The notes under the pieces were generated by a model. It had not been told where the DNA came from and ran no database searches. It saw only the letters and a program-made list of their open reading frames with translations. 64,000 bases of DNA, taken from assembly GCF_009870125.1 (NCBI RefSeq), contig NC_046683.1, positions 61,333,869-61,397,868 of the forward strand. The letters run 5' to 3'. This document shows, one piece after another, positions 39,562-49,789 of the stretch. The stretch comes from Drosophila pseudoobscura. Its lineage: Eukaryota > Arthropoda > Insecta > Diptera > Drosophilidae. Within the stretch, counting starts at the first letter, position 1. Every line of letters starts with the position of its first letter. A program made the position numbers and the translations under genes.

Positions 39562-39657
39562 ATGTTGACCTGGACGACAAGCAAAGGAAAGTTTTTACAC
39601 GCAGAACAACAACGCACGCCCCGCGACCCTCGCGACGCAGCCAGTGCAATACATTGA
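39562..39657 (+). CDS. Upstream ORF of Trpml, 31 codons
   Basis: An ATG at 39562 opens a frame of 31 sense codons that ends with TGA at 39655-39657. The Trpml ATG follows at 39659, one base later and in another frame. If the 5' leader includes 39562, ribosomes must read through, leak past, or reinitiate after this uORF. The peptide itself is Arg-rich and unremarkable, so a regulatory role through its position is more likely than a functional product. Confidence 0.4.
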   Translation: MLTWTTSKGKFLHAEQQRTPRDPRDAASAIH

Positions 39658-39658
39658 A

Positions 39659-42440
39659 ATGCAAAACTACGGCGTTGGAGCCGCAGCCGCGACAGCAGCA
39701 GCAGCTCCAGCCGTCAAACGCCGTACGGACAGCTATGAGGCTGCCCAGCATCACCCCCAATCGCCCGAGAGCGATGAGGACTACGTGAACACCAGGACAC
39801 TGCACCGACAGGCGCACCTCCAATCCACACCAGTGGCCCCCGTTGTACCCATGCCCGCTGTGCCCACCACTGCTGACGGTCCCATTTCTGTGGAGGGTCA
39901 TGTGGAGCAGCCAGAGTTCTCGGGGCCTACGTCTTCCGCCTCCTCCTATCATGAAGAACGCATGAGACGAAAGCTGCAGTTTTACTTCATGAATCCCATC
40001 GAGAAGTGGCAGGCGAGGCGCAAATTCCCCTACAAGTTTGTCGTGCAGGTGAGTGACTCGACACTGGAGATCCGCCTCATATTGTAGCTTAATTGGCAAT
40101 TGTCTCGTGATGCCTCTTCCGCAATGTGGAATTGTGACTGGGGGGCGGGCGGAACTGTGTGTGACACATGTTTTGCTAAATTTACAGTCGCTTTTTAATC
40201 AGGGCTTTCGAGCTTTGTGTTTACTTAGTTTTTCAGCCTGTAACACAAAAGGTCCAACTCGAGCATAGTCAACATTTAGACACTTAAGCATTCTGCTTGC
40301 ATTGTTAAGCCCTCTTCGCTTATCGACGCCTTATCTGAAAGGTCTACTAACTAAATATAGGACATACATACATACGTATGTACATACATAGTGTGCGCAA
40401 TAAACTTGAAAAAATATCTTACGTTTTACTGCTAGACGTACCCGTCCACACGTTCGCATATGTATGCACAATTTAGAAAATTATTCAATAGTCTAATAAA
40501 TGATAGCTTTTTGGGGGTTTTTTTTGATGATTAATTCGAAATTGGGCTGTGAACTGAACTTGTCGGGAACTCCATTGTCCCGACATTGCTTAGTAGTCGT
40601 GGTAGAAGCTGATTTGTCTATAGATACAAGGAAAACATGATAGGGTTCTTAGATCATTGAACGCCCGTATCTGTGTTCTCAAAAGAAATGCATACATACT
40701 CGTACATATAGCAACGACCACACACTTTAATTAGATTAAGCAAACACTCCCACTGATTTGCGCATATGAATCCCCCTCCTTTCTACAGATTGTGAAGATC
40801 TTTCTGGTGACGATGCAGCTGTGCCTTTTTGCCCACTCGCGGTACAACCACATCAACTATACGGGGGACAACCGATTTGCCTTCTCGCACCTGTTCCTGA
40901 GGGGCTGGGACTCGTCGCGTGAGGTTGAGAGCTATCCACCTGCGGTCGGTCCCTTCGCCTTGTATTTGAAATCGGAATTCTATGACACAGTGCAGTATGC
41001 AGTCAACGGATATGCCAATGTGAGCCGATCGATTGGCCCGTACGACTATCCTACGCACAACAATACAATGCCGGCGTTGAAGCTGTGTCTGCAGAACTAT
41101 CGAGAGGGCACCATATTTGGTTTCAACGAGTCCTACATCTTTGATCCCCACATCGACGAGGTGTGCGAATCGCTGCCACCGAACGTGACCAGCATCGGAG
41201 TGGAGAACTATCTTAGGCAGCGCGGAGTAGAGGTCAATTTCGCGTCTCTGGTGTCGGCACAGCTGACGTTTAAGATCAAGACTGTGAACTTCAAGGCCAA
41301 TGGTGGACCCTTGTCGGCTCCAGATTGCTTTAGGTTCGACATAGCCATACTGTTCAACAACCGGGACCATGACGGCCAGATGTTGTTGTCGCTGGATGCC
41401 GAGGCCACGCGATTGAAGTGCCATGGAGCTACCGATTTCATATCGGAGGCGAACTTCGACTCCATGCTAAGGAGCGTGCTCAATATATTTGTCCTTCTAA
41501 CCTGCGCCTTATCCTTTGCCCTGTGCACGAGGGCCTTGTGGAGAGCATACCTTCTGAGATGCACGACTGTCAACTTTTTCCGGTCGCATTTTGGCAAGGA
41601 CTTAAGCTTCGACGGTCGTCTGGAGTTCGTCAACTTTTGGTGAGTCTGAAAATGTAATAACTTAAAAGAACATCTCATTTATTTCATTTATATTTTGCTA
41701 GGTACATTATGATCATTTTCAATGATATCCTGCTTATCATTGGGTCTGCTCTTAAAGAGCAGATCGAAGGACGCTACTTGGTTGTGGATCAATGGGATAC
41801 CTGCTCCCTGTTCCTTGGCATCGGAAATCTGCTTGTGTGGTTTGGAGTGCTGCGGTATCTGGGATTCTTCAAGACCTACAATGTGGTAATTCTCACGCTA
41901 AAGAAAGCGGCTCCAAAGATTCTGCGATTCCTGATTGCCGCCCTGCTGATCTATGCTGGATTTGTCTTCTGCGGCTGGCTTATTCTGGGACCCTACCACA
42001 TGAAGTTCCGCTCGCTGGCCACCACCTCTGAGTGTTTGTTTGCGCTTATCAATGGCGACGATATGTTTGCCACCTTTGCCACCCTGTCGAGCAAGGCCAC
42101 CTGGTTGTGGTGGTTCTGTCAGATCTACCTGTACTCCTTTATATCGCTCTACATTTATGTAGTGCTGTCTCTGTTTATTGCCGTCATTATGGATGCCTAC
42201 GATACGATTAAGGCGTATTACAAGGATGGCTTCCCAACCACCGATCTCAAGGCATTTGTTGGCACCCGCACCGCCGAGGACATCAGCTCTGGCGTCTTCA
42301 TGTCCGATCTGGATGACTTTGACCAGACGAGCTTCGTGGATATTGTGAGGAGCATTTGCTGCTGCGGCTGCTGCAGACGCGAGCAGGAGCCCGTCCAGCC
42401 CAACAGCGGCTACACCAGCCTCTCGAGTATTATGAAATAA
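39659..42440 (+). CDS. Trpml: TRPML (mucolipin) endolysosomal cation channel
   Basis: Three coding exons, 39659-40048, 40789-41639 and 41702-42440, join in frame to 659 aa, the usual mucolipin length. I chose the ATG at 39659; an earlier in-frame GTG is not a likely start. The N-terminus has a basic stretch (RMRRK...NPIEKWQARRK) just before the first membrane segment (about 131-150), where mucolipins bind PI(3,5)P2. A large luminal loop with paired Cys follows, then membrane segments 2-6 and the selectivity-filter word NGDD at 531-534. The tail has a Cys cluster (CCCGCC-type), a likely palmitoylation site. The channel releases Ca2+, Fe2+ and Zn2+ from late endosomes and lysosomes; fly mutants show lysosomal storage, autophagy defects and neurodegeneration. 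Exon 1 ends at a GTGAGT donor before a 740-bp intron without features. Confidence 0.95.
40049..40788 (+). other. Trpml: Trpml intron 1
   Basis: A 740-bp intron with a GTGAGT donor and TTTCTACAG acceptor. No gene or clear repeat is inside, apart from short CATACATA and TATGTA words. Confidence 0.8.
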
Positions 42441-43034
42441 CTGGGTGCGCCATAGATAGTTTGGAATCATTAAAATGTTTTTTTTTTGTTGTTTTTGTAG
42501 TTAGTCTGTCATCAGCTTTATGTGTGTAGTGGCGTGTTAAAACTGTTATTAGCTTTTTGTATTAATTTGTTAATTGCCAAAGCACTTTAACCGAGAGAAA
42601 CCCTAACGTACGTACCTTTAAGAGTTTCCAACAAACAGCGGCTCAGAATCAGCTTTGACCAGGGAAACGCGCCAGTTGGCAATGCAACTGTTTGCATTTG
42701 TAATGAACGATATTATGTGTATACTGTGTGTGATATAAGTCAGAACCAGAATCAGAATCAAAACCAGAACCAGAACCAGAGAACAATAGAAATTAAAGTA
42801 TGAGAGCTATTTTTGCCGGGAATATGGACATGGATCAAGTCCATGGGAACAATTGCATCCGAAACGAGTTTACGTACAAATATGAAATATGAGTCACTGC
42901 ATATAAATGCCTAACATTAATAATACAGAAACCCTAGGTACCTAAGTATCCAATAGGTAATTTTTTTTATGTTTACGATGAAAAGTTTGTATGAATAACC
43001 AAAATGTCCTCTGTAAACTGTATACAGAAATTAC

Positions 43035-43040
43035 AATAAA
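43035..43040 (+). terminator. Trpml: Trpml poly(A) signal
   Basis: AATAAA about 600 nt after the stop codon; the satellite array starts about 20 bp later. An ATTAAA at 42791-42796 is a possible earlier signal. Between stop and signal the 3'UTR carries a CAGAAC/CAGAAT hexamer run (about 42740-42780). Confidence 0.6.
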
Positions 43041-43061
43041 GAAAGAAAAGTAACGAAAAAG

Positions 43062-45215
43062 GTGCCAGTCGATTGACAGGACTCCCCCGGTCACGAAATG
43101 ACATGCCACGCCCCGATTGGCTGCCTTTATGTTGAGATATAGCTTACAGAGAAAACCAGTATTTGCATGATGTGTAAATCCAGATCTTCGGAAGGCTATA
43201 TCTCGGGAAAATACGACCAGATCGGTGGAGGACCTACTCTCCCAGGATCGTGAGGACCCAGCCTGTCGAAGGGCATCAAAATCTCGACCTCGAAAATGAG
43301 GCCGATTTTTGGCAAATTGGATGATGTAACCATCATGAATTTTGGCGAAAATCGTGATGGAATGGATATCCTTTTTTCTGGTGCCAATCGGTTGGCAGGA
43401 CTCTCCCGGTCACGAAATGACATGCCACGCCTCGATCGGCTGCCGTTTAGCAGAGATATAGCTTGCAGAAAAAAACCAGTATTTTCATGATGTGCAATTC
43501 CAACATTTCGGAAGGCTATAGCTCAGCTAAACGGGGCCAGATCGGCGAAGGACCTAGTCTCCCAGGATCGTGGGGATCCAGCCTGTCGATTGGCACCAAA
43601 ATCTCGACCACGAAAATGAGGCCGATTTTTGGCAAATTGGATGATGTAACCATCATGATTTTTTGCGAAAATCGTGATGGAATGGATATCCTTTTTTCTG
43701 GTGCCAATCGGTTGGCAGGACCCTCCTGATTACAAAAAGACATGCCACGCCCCGATCGGCTTCCGTATAGCTGAGATATGGCTTACAGAAAAAACCAGTA
43801 TTTGCATGGTGTGCAAATCCAAATCTTCGGAAGGCTATATCTCAACTAAACGGGGCCAGATCGGCGAAGGACCTAGTCTCCCAGGATCGTGGGGATCCAG
43901 CCTGTCGATTGTGATGGAATGGATATCCTTTTTTCTGGTGCCAATCGGTTGGCAGGACTCTCCCGGTCACGAAATGACATGCCACGCCTCGATCGGCTGC
44001 CGTTTAGCAGAGATATAGCTTACAGAAGAAAACCAGTATTTGCATGGTGTGCAAATCCAAATCTTGGGAAGGCTATAGCTTAGCTAAACGGGGCCAGATC
44101 GGCGAAGGACCTAGTCTCCCAGGATCGTGGGGATCCAGCCTGTCGATTGGCACCAAAATCTCGACCACGAAAATGAGGCCGATTTTTGGCAAATTGGATG
44201 ATGTAACCATCATGATTTTTTGCGAAAATCGTGATGGAATGGATATCCTTTTTTCTGGTGCCAATCGGTTGGCAGGACTCTCCCGGTCACGAAATGACAT
44301 GCCACGCCTCGATCGGCTGCCGTTTAGCAGAGATATAGCTTGCAGAAAAAAACCAGTATTTTCATGGTGTGCAAATCCAAATCTTCGGAAGGCTATATCT
44401 CAACTAAACGGGGCCAGATCGGCGAAGGACCTAGTCTCCCAGGATCGTGGGGATCCAGCCTGTCGATTGGCACCAAAATCTCGACCACGAAAATGAGGCC
44501 GATTTTTGGCAAATTGGATGATGTAACCATCATGATTTTTTGCGAAAATCGTGATGGAATGGATATCCTTTTTTCTGGTGCCAATCGGTTGGCAGGACTC
44601 TCCCGGTCACGAAATGACATGCCACGCCTCGATCGGCTGCCGTTTAGCAGAGATATAGCTTGCAGAAAAAAACCAGTATTTTCATGATGTGCAAATCCAA
44701 CATTTCGGAAGGCTATAGCTCAGCTAAACGGGGCCAGATCGGCGAAGGACCTCATCATGATTTTTTGCGAAAATCGTGATGGAATGGATATCCTTTTTTC
44801 TGGTGCCAATCGGTTGGCAGGACTCTCCCGGTCACGAAATGACATGCCACGCCTCGATCGGCTGCCGTTTAGCAGAGATATAGCTTGCAGAAAAAAACCA
44901 GTATTTTCATGATGTGCAAATCCAAATCTTCGGAAGGCTATATCTCAGCTAAACGGGGCCAGATCGGCGAAGGACCTAGTCTCCCAGGATCGTGGGGATC
45001 CAGCCTGTCGATTGGCACCAAAATCTCGACCACGAAAATGAGGCCGATTTTTGGCAAATTGGATGATGTAACCATCATGATTTTTGGCGAAAATCGTGAT
45101 GGAATGGATGTCCTTTTTTCTGATGCCAATCGGTTGGCATGACCCTCCTGATTACAAAAAGACATGCCACGCCCCGATCGGCCCACAAATAGTCGAGATA
45201 TAGCCAAAGAAAAAT
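43062..45215. repeat. Tandem array of a 320-bp satellite-like repeat, eight monomers
   Basis: The marker word CATGCCACGCC occurs at 43102, 43421, 43741, 43978, 44298, 44618, 44843 and 45163. Spacings are 319, 320, 237, 320, 320, 225 and 320 bp, so two monomers carry internal deletions of about 83 and 95 bp. Inner monomers are nearly identical, while the first and last are more diverged, as at the edges of satellite arrays. The unit contains long direct words such as CCAGGATCGTGGGGATCCAG and GATTTTTGGCAAATTGG. Frames of about 75-150 codons stay open across units on both strands, but they repeat the monomer and do not look like a protein. No TIR or target duplication is seen. Family not recognised. 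Confidence 0.95.
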
Positions 45216-45265
45216 TTAAGTTTGATCCGTCGTCAAACGGCGAAAACAAGGTAATTTCTAATCTT

Positions 45266-45428
45266 GGTACCAGGCGAACAGAAATCAGCAGAAGGCAACT
45301 TGGGGTTTGTTCAACCCCAAAAGTATGCTATGCTTTTAATTCAAGCTTTCTCTGTAACTAAAAGTATGCAACACTAAATTTCGTAGTCGCCAAAGTTGCC
45401 TTCTGCTTATTTCTGTTCGCCTGGTACC
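45266..45428. mobile_element. 163-bp inverted-repeat (MITE-like) element
   Basis: Left arm 45266-45303 (GGTACCAGGCGAACAGAAAT...) and right arm 45390-45428 are inverted copies of about 38 bp with only one or two differences. The centre is about 85 bp and AT-rich, with the word AAAAGTATGC twice. There is no coding capacity. A target-site duplication is not evident, so it may be a non-autonomous DNA transposon, a foldback element, or a palindrome produced by another process. Confidence 0.7.
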
Positions 45429-45689
45429 TCGGCCTGAAATTTCTTCATTTTCTGCCATTTGAGCGGCCGCAAGTCGCAACAAAAATCGTTGGAGAAAAGT
45501 TGTTTTTCTAATTTTTGTTGTAGAACAAAATTCAATACAACAAGCCAGTTTTGTTTTATTGTTTTCTCCGCTATTTGTGGCCCGATCTGTCAGTGTGATG
45601 ACTTCCTTTGATCGGACAAATGTCCCCGACTTAATGGAGCCCTTATCAAGGATGCAGAATATTTTTCCCAGTCAAACATATGTTTTATT

Positions 45690-46170
45690 TATTCACTTAT
45701 TTATTTATTTTTTTGTATTATTTTCTTATTTAACTTATTTCTATCTTAAATGGTACCAATAAATAACAAAATTATATATGGAATACGAAAAAAATCTATA
45801 ATCTGACGGCTGCTTTGCCCTGGTAAATCATTAAATCGCATCCCAGCTGGCAGCCCATTGTGGGCCTTTATTGCCATAGTTGGCCAACCACAAGGGGTGC
45901 ATGGGTCCTTAGGCTCCTGTCAGGCGTACTGAAGCCAATCCTTCTAAGCAGGTCAGGGCAACCGATGTTGCCCAATAAGAGGTCATCGATAAGGATCTGA
46001 GCAGCAACGGTCCTTCGGTCCATCGATCTTCGAGGGAGGAGAGGTGCACTAGGCGACGTCTGCACTCATAAGGCGGCAACGGGATGGAAAAGTTCAAATG
46101 CTGGAGTGCAAACTTCAGAAACTTCCTCTGCAGTGTCTCGATACCTGCAATTTGAACGACCCCAGAGGGG
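45690..46170 (-). mobile_element. Broken 3' end of a LINE (Jockey/I-type) retrotransposon
   Basis: The minus strand encodes, in two frames joined by a shift near 46015, the pattern usual at the C-terminus of insect LINE reverse transcriptases. One frame (to about 46097 and upstream) has LPPYECRRRLVHLSSLEDR. The other (down to about 45868) has RRTVAAQILIDDLLLGNIGC and LLRRIGFSTPDRSLR. An A-rich tail with AATAAATAA words follows toward 45690. Only this 3' fragment is present and it is frame-shifted, so it is dead and 5'-truncated, as is common for LINEs. Confidence 0.65.
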
Positions 46171-46840
46171 TTTTATATAATATCATTTGTAAAAAATGTA
46201 GTTTTAAAAGAAACCTATAATGTTAAAACTAAATAAATCCTTTTTTGTTTAAAGATTTTCTTATGCCACTCGGCGGGCGGGACTCTCTCGAGCATGAAAA
46301 GACATGCCACGCCTAGATGGACTGAGACATAGAAGAGTTATATGGACGAAAGATAAGAATGATTTTATGCGATAAATCAAGCAATTGGATCTATATGATT
46401 GGGTAGTTTTGAAGCGAGTAGTTGTATTCCATTATTTTTAATTTTTAACAGAAAAAGAACATGACTTCCTTTCCGAAATCTCAAAAAAAAACTGCGCTTT
46501 TGATGCCAATCGATCAGAATTTCAATGCTGGAGTATTGATCTGTATAAAGCAGCCTCGGCGCCAAAGGTATGCCCAAAAAATCCAGTTTGGGTTGCAACT
46601 TTTTTACAAGGAAATTTTTTACATTTGCTAAAGTTTTAGCAGATCTGAAAACCGCGAGATCTCGATCGTTTGGAGGCATCAAGGACAATAAGGGTATTGT
46701 TTTTTTAACGTTTCATTGCTATAACATCGTTCGATCTGGACGGGCCATGCCTTCTCTTGATCGAGAGAATACCCCTAAAATCTACTCAGTAATATTAATA
46801 TTTCTATTTAAAGTTAAATATTTTATTTGTATGATATTTT
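46171..46840. repeat. Degenerate repeat DNA with an old satellite-unit copy
   Basis: 46262-46345 aligns to part of the 320-bp monomer (GCCACTCGG...GACTCTC...GACATGCCACGCCT...GAGTTATA) at roughly 70 percent by eye. Another trace, GGGCCATGCCTTCTCTTGATCGAG, lies near 46740. The rest is AT-rich sequence without a gene. Confidence 0.55.
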
Positions 46841-47720
46841 TATACCCGATACTCAAAATGAGTATTGGGGTATATTAGATTTGTGGTAAAAGTGGATGTG
46901 TGTAACGTCCAGAAGGAATCGTTTCCGACCCCATAAAGTATATATATTCTTGATCAGCATCAATAGCCGAGTCGATTGAGCCATGTCTGTCTGTCCGTCC
47001 GTCCGTCTGTCCGTCTGTCCGTCTGTCCGTCCCCTTCAGCGCCTAATGCTCAAAGACTATAAGAGCTTGAGCAACGATGTTTTGGATCCAGACTTCTGTG
47101 ATATGTCACTGCTACAAAAATATTTCAAAACTTTGCCCCGCCCACTTCCGCCCCCACAAAGGGCGAAAATCTGTGGCATCCACAATTTTCAAGATATGAT
47201 AAAACCAAAAACGCAGAATCGTAGAGAATGACGATATCTTTTAGACTGCAGAATCTGAATTGGATCGTATTATTATTATAGCCAGCATCAAGAAAACAAT
47301 TTCATTTTTTCTCGCCCTGTCTCTCTCTAACACACACGTAGCATAGGCGCCTTTGCTTAGAGTAAAACATTAGCGCCTAGATCTCAGAGACTATAAAAGC
47401 TAGAGCAACCAAATTTGGTATCCACACTCCTAATATATCGGACCGAGACGAGTTTGTTTCAAAATTTCGCCACACCCCCTTCCGCCCCCGCAAAGGATGC
47501 AAATCTGGGGATATTCACAAATCTCAGAGAGTATTAAGGCTAGAGTAACCACGCTAGACGTCACGCTCAGACTGATTTTCTGTCTCTCTCGCACGCACTC
47601 TTTGTCGTGTCGTTTAATATTAGCGGCGTCGGCCGGAGGAGAGCCATACTGACTTAGTATCGGGTATAACTGTAGAGTTGCGGTGTCCGCAGCAACTCAC
47701 AACGTTCCCCCTCGTTATTT
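46841..47720 (+). mobile_element. DINE-1/INE-1 type Helitron-like element
   Basis: It begins with TATACCCGATACTC and returns CGGGTATA in inverted sense at 47661-47668. It then ends in a small hairpin (GTTGCGG...CCGCAGCAAC) and CTCACAACGTTCCCCCTCGTT. Typical internal words are GACCCCATAAAGTATATATA, TTCTTGATCAGCATCAATAG, GAGTCGATTGAGCCATGTC and a (GTCTGTCC)n core at 46984-47032. These are the signature of the abundant non-autonomous Helitrons of Drosophila. There is no coding capacity. Family identity is from memory of the consensus; the variant looks like that of the obscura group. Confidence 0.8.
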
Positions 47721-49238
47721 TGTTATATATGTATAAATATTGAAGCTATTAGTTTGAATTTTTGTATATGTACAATGTGAATTGTTCAAACGTGCATACA
47801 TAATATGGTTATTTATGTAGAAAAAAATAAAAGCAAAAACTCGACAGAAAAGGGAAAGGAAAGGAACAAGTGCTTCCCAAAACCAGAAAATTGATTAACT
47901 TAAGCAGCATCGAATTTTGCGGTTTTAAGCTTGAATTTCATTGAAGATTTTGCAAGAATTCGTCGGAACGAGATGATCACATTGAGATGATATGGGAAAA
48001 ACTGGTTCCTCAATTGACGTACATTTCGTCAGGCAGATGTTGTCCGAAAGCGTTGAGGCGGAAACTGCTCAAAACTTATTTTACTTAATCTTAATTGGAA
48101 ATTCAAGCCGAAATCTCCGGCAAGAGGCAGCCTTACTCCTCTATGCAAATGTCAAGAGTGGCAAAAATAGACAATGACAATTCGGAAAGGTCTCTCGTCG
48201 AACGGCAAAACACTTTGGCACACTTTGGAACTGTGGCGTCCAGCGACCAGCGATCAGCGGGCATGGCGACAAAAAAACGCTCTGGCTGGAGGCAGTTCGT
48301 CACGCCTTAAGACGCCTCTCTGTCATTTAGCAGCCGTCGAGCCACGACGTATCACTCGCTTGGCCATAAATGGCTTTAATTTAGCTTTAAAATGATCAAG
48401 GTCGTGGCGTAAAAAAATAACAGCTTTTGAATTGGGACGACGAGACGTCAGAGAGGCGCTACTTAGCCATAAAAAAAAGAAAAAAAATACACATTGGAAA
48501 GATGTATCTTTCTTCAATTGGTTTCTGGCAAGGCGAATACAGTATACGCTTGTCGGGGTTATTGCTGGAGCTCAGAGTTCATCTTGGAGAGGCAATCATG
48601 GGGTGCAAATCTGCAGAGTTATAACTTAAACATGTCAAATATTGTCAAAACGACCCTTTCCTTAGCTGCCATGGCTTCAAGTGGTATTTAGTACGGAAAA
48701 ACATTAATGATACGCACTGTTGACAGACAAAATTGAAAAATCCATGTACCCTCTGTTCGGGCATTAGGTATACTTAAATAAAAAGCAACTTCAGAGACAT
48801 ATGTATGAATATGTATGTTTGTATGTGGGGGGGCATTCAAAATGCAGTGGTTTTTTGACGGTGTGTTTGGCGTGGGCACGCCCAGACTGACACACTTCCG
48901 ACACACAGAAGCGAGGGCTAGGCCAGGTTGGGCAGACAGCAGACAGCAGACAGAGCCAAGAACCAAGAGGCCTTCTGGAATCTGCCAGAAGTGCTTAGAT
49001 GGTCGCATATAAATTATGGCCAAGAATGCCATTTGCATAATGGCAAACCGAGCTCCACTGCACTCCACGGCACTCCATGGCACTCCACGGCACTCCACAC
49101 ACATGCAGTCCACTTGATTGTCCACAGCTACTCACCACAGTGGACCACAGTGCACCACAGTGCACCAGCAGAGAAGCTGAGCAGCAGAGTGGATGCGAAC
49201 GAACCCCTTTAGAGACCGACAACCACCACCATTTTGCA
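47721..49238. other. Spacer between repeat island and serp promoter
   Basis: No recognised gene is present. A 61-codon ATG frame at 47992-48177 has normal composition but no recognisable features and is not listed as a gene. GCACTCCACG/GCACTCCATG short repeats at about 49059-49105 and TGGACCACAG/TGCACCACAG repeats at about 49135-49170 lie just upstream of the serp TATA box. Confidence 0.45.
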
Positions 49239-49246
49239 TATAAAAG
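49239..49246 (+). promoter_or_regulatory. serp: TATA box, probable serp promoter
   Basis: TATAAAAG at 49239-49246 is followed about 30-40 bp later by initiator-like TTTCAGG (about 49280). This would give a 5' leader of about 510 nt. A second TATA-like word, GTATAAGA near 49600, could serve a shorter leader of about 160 nt; a three-codon uORF lies just downstream of it. Confidence 0.5.
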
Positions 49247-49789
49247 AGCACCACCACAGTGCCGCACTGCTCTCTTCTTTCAGGCAGCGATCCAGTCACG
49301 ACCGAGCCACAGACTTGTGCAACACACACACAATCAAGCGGAAAAAGCCGGGCTTGGTAGTGAACAGAGCTTTCGTGTGGATCGCGTTTCGGAGCCACCT
49401 ACCCCGCTGTGGATCGTGCACGGAGACTGCAGAAAGCTCAACGCTGAACGTTGCTGTGCCGTGCGCTCGACGCTTTCCAAAACCCACCACAGAGGCACGA
49501 AAGAGACGTCGTCGTGGCCGCCGTGTAATAAAAGAAGCAAATCCGACTTCGTCTGGGGCTTTGGTGTCAGAGAGGGGTTCGAGAAATTGTGCGCGGCTCG
49601 TATAAGACAGTGTAAATGGAGCTTTGATAGCGATCGGAAGGACAAAACTTGCTCTCTGCCGTCGATCTCCAAATCCAGTGTTTTTCCTTACTGTGTGTTA
49701 ACCGTAACCAAAAACAAAAAACAACCCAATAAAACTGTGCGCAAACGAACGAAATACTCAACAGATTTCCAGTCAGCCTTAAGTCAAAG

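Noticed and set aside
43463..44687. Repeated 75- to 150-codon frames in the 320-bp array
   Set aside because: The same peptide recurs because the monomer recurs; units with deletions break it and there is no start or stop logic of a gene.
43062..45215. CRISPR-like reading of the tandem array
   Set aside because: Units are 320 bp, contiguous and without unique spacers, and the genome is an insect.
47992..48177. 61-codon plus-strand ATG frame with some alpha-helical look
   Set aside because: No supporting signals or recognisable family; could be a decayed repeat or gene fragment, but cannot be supported.
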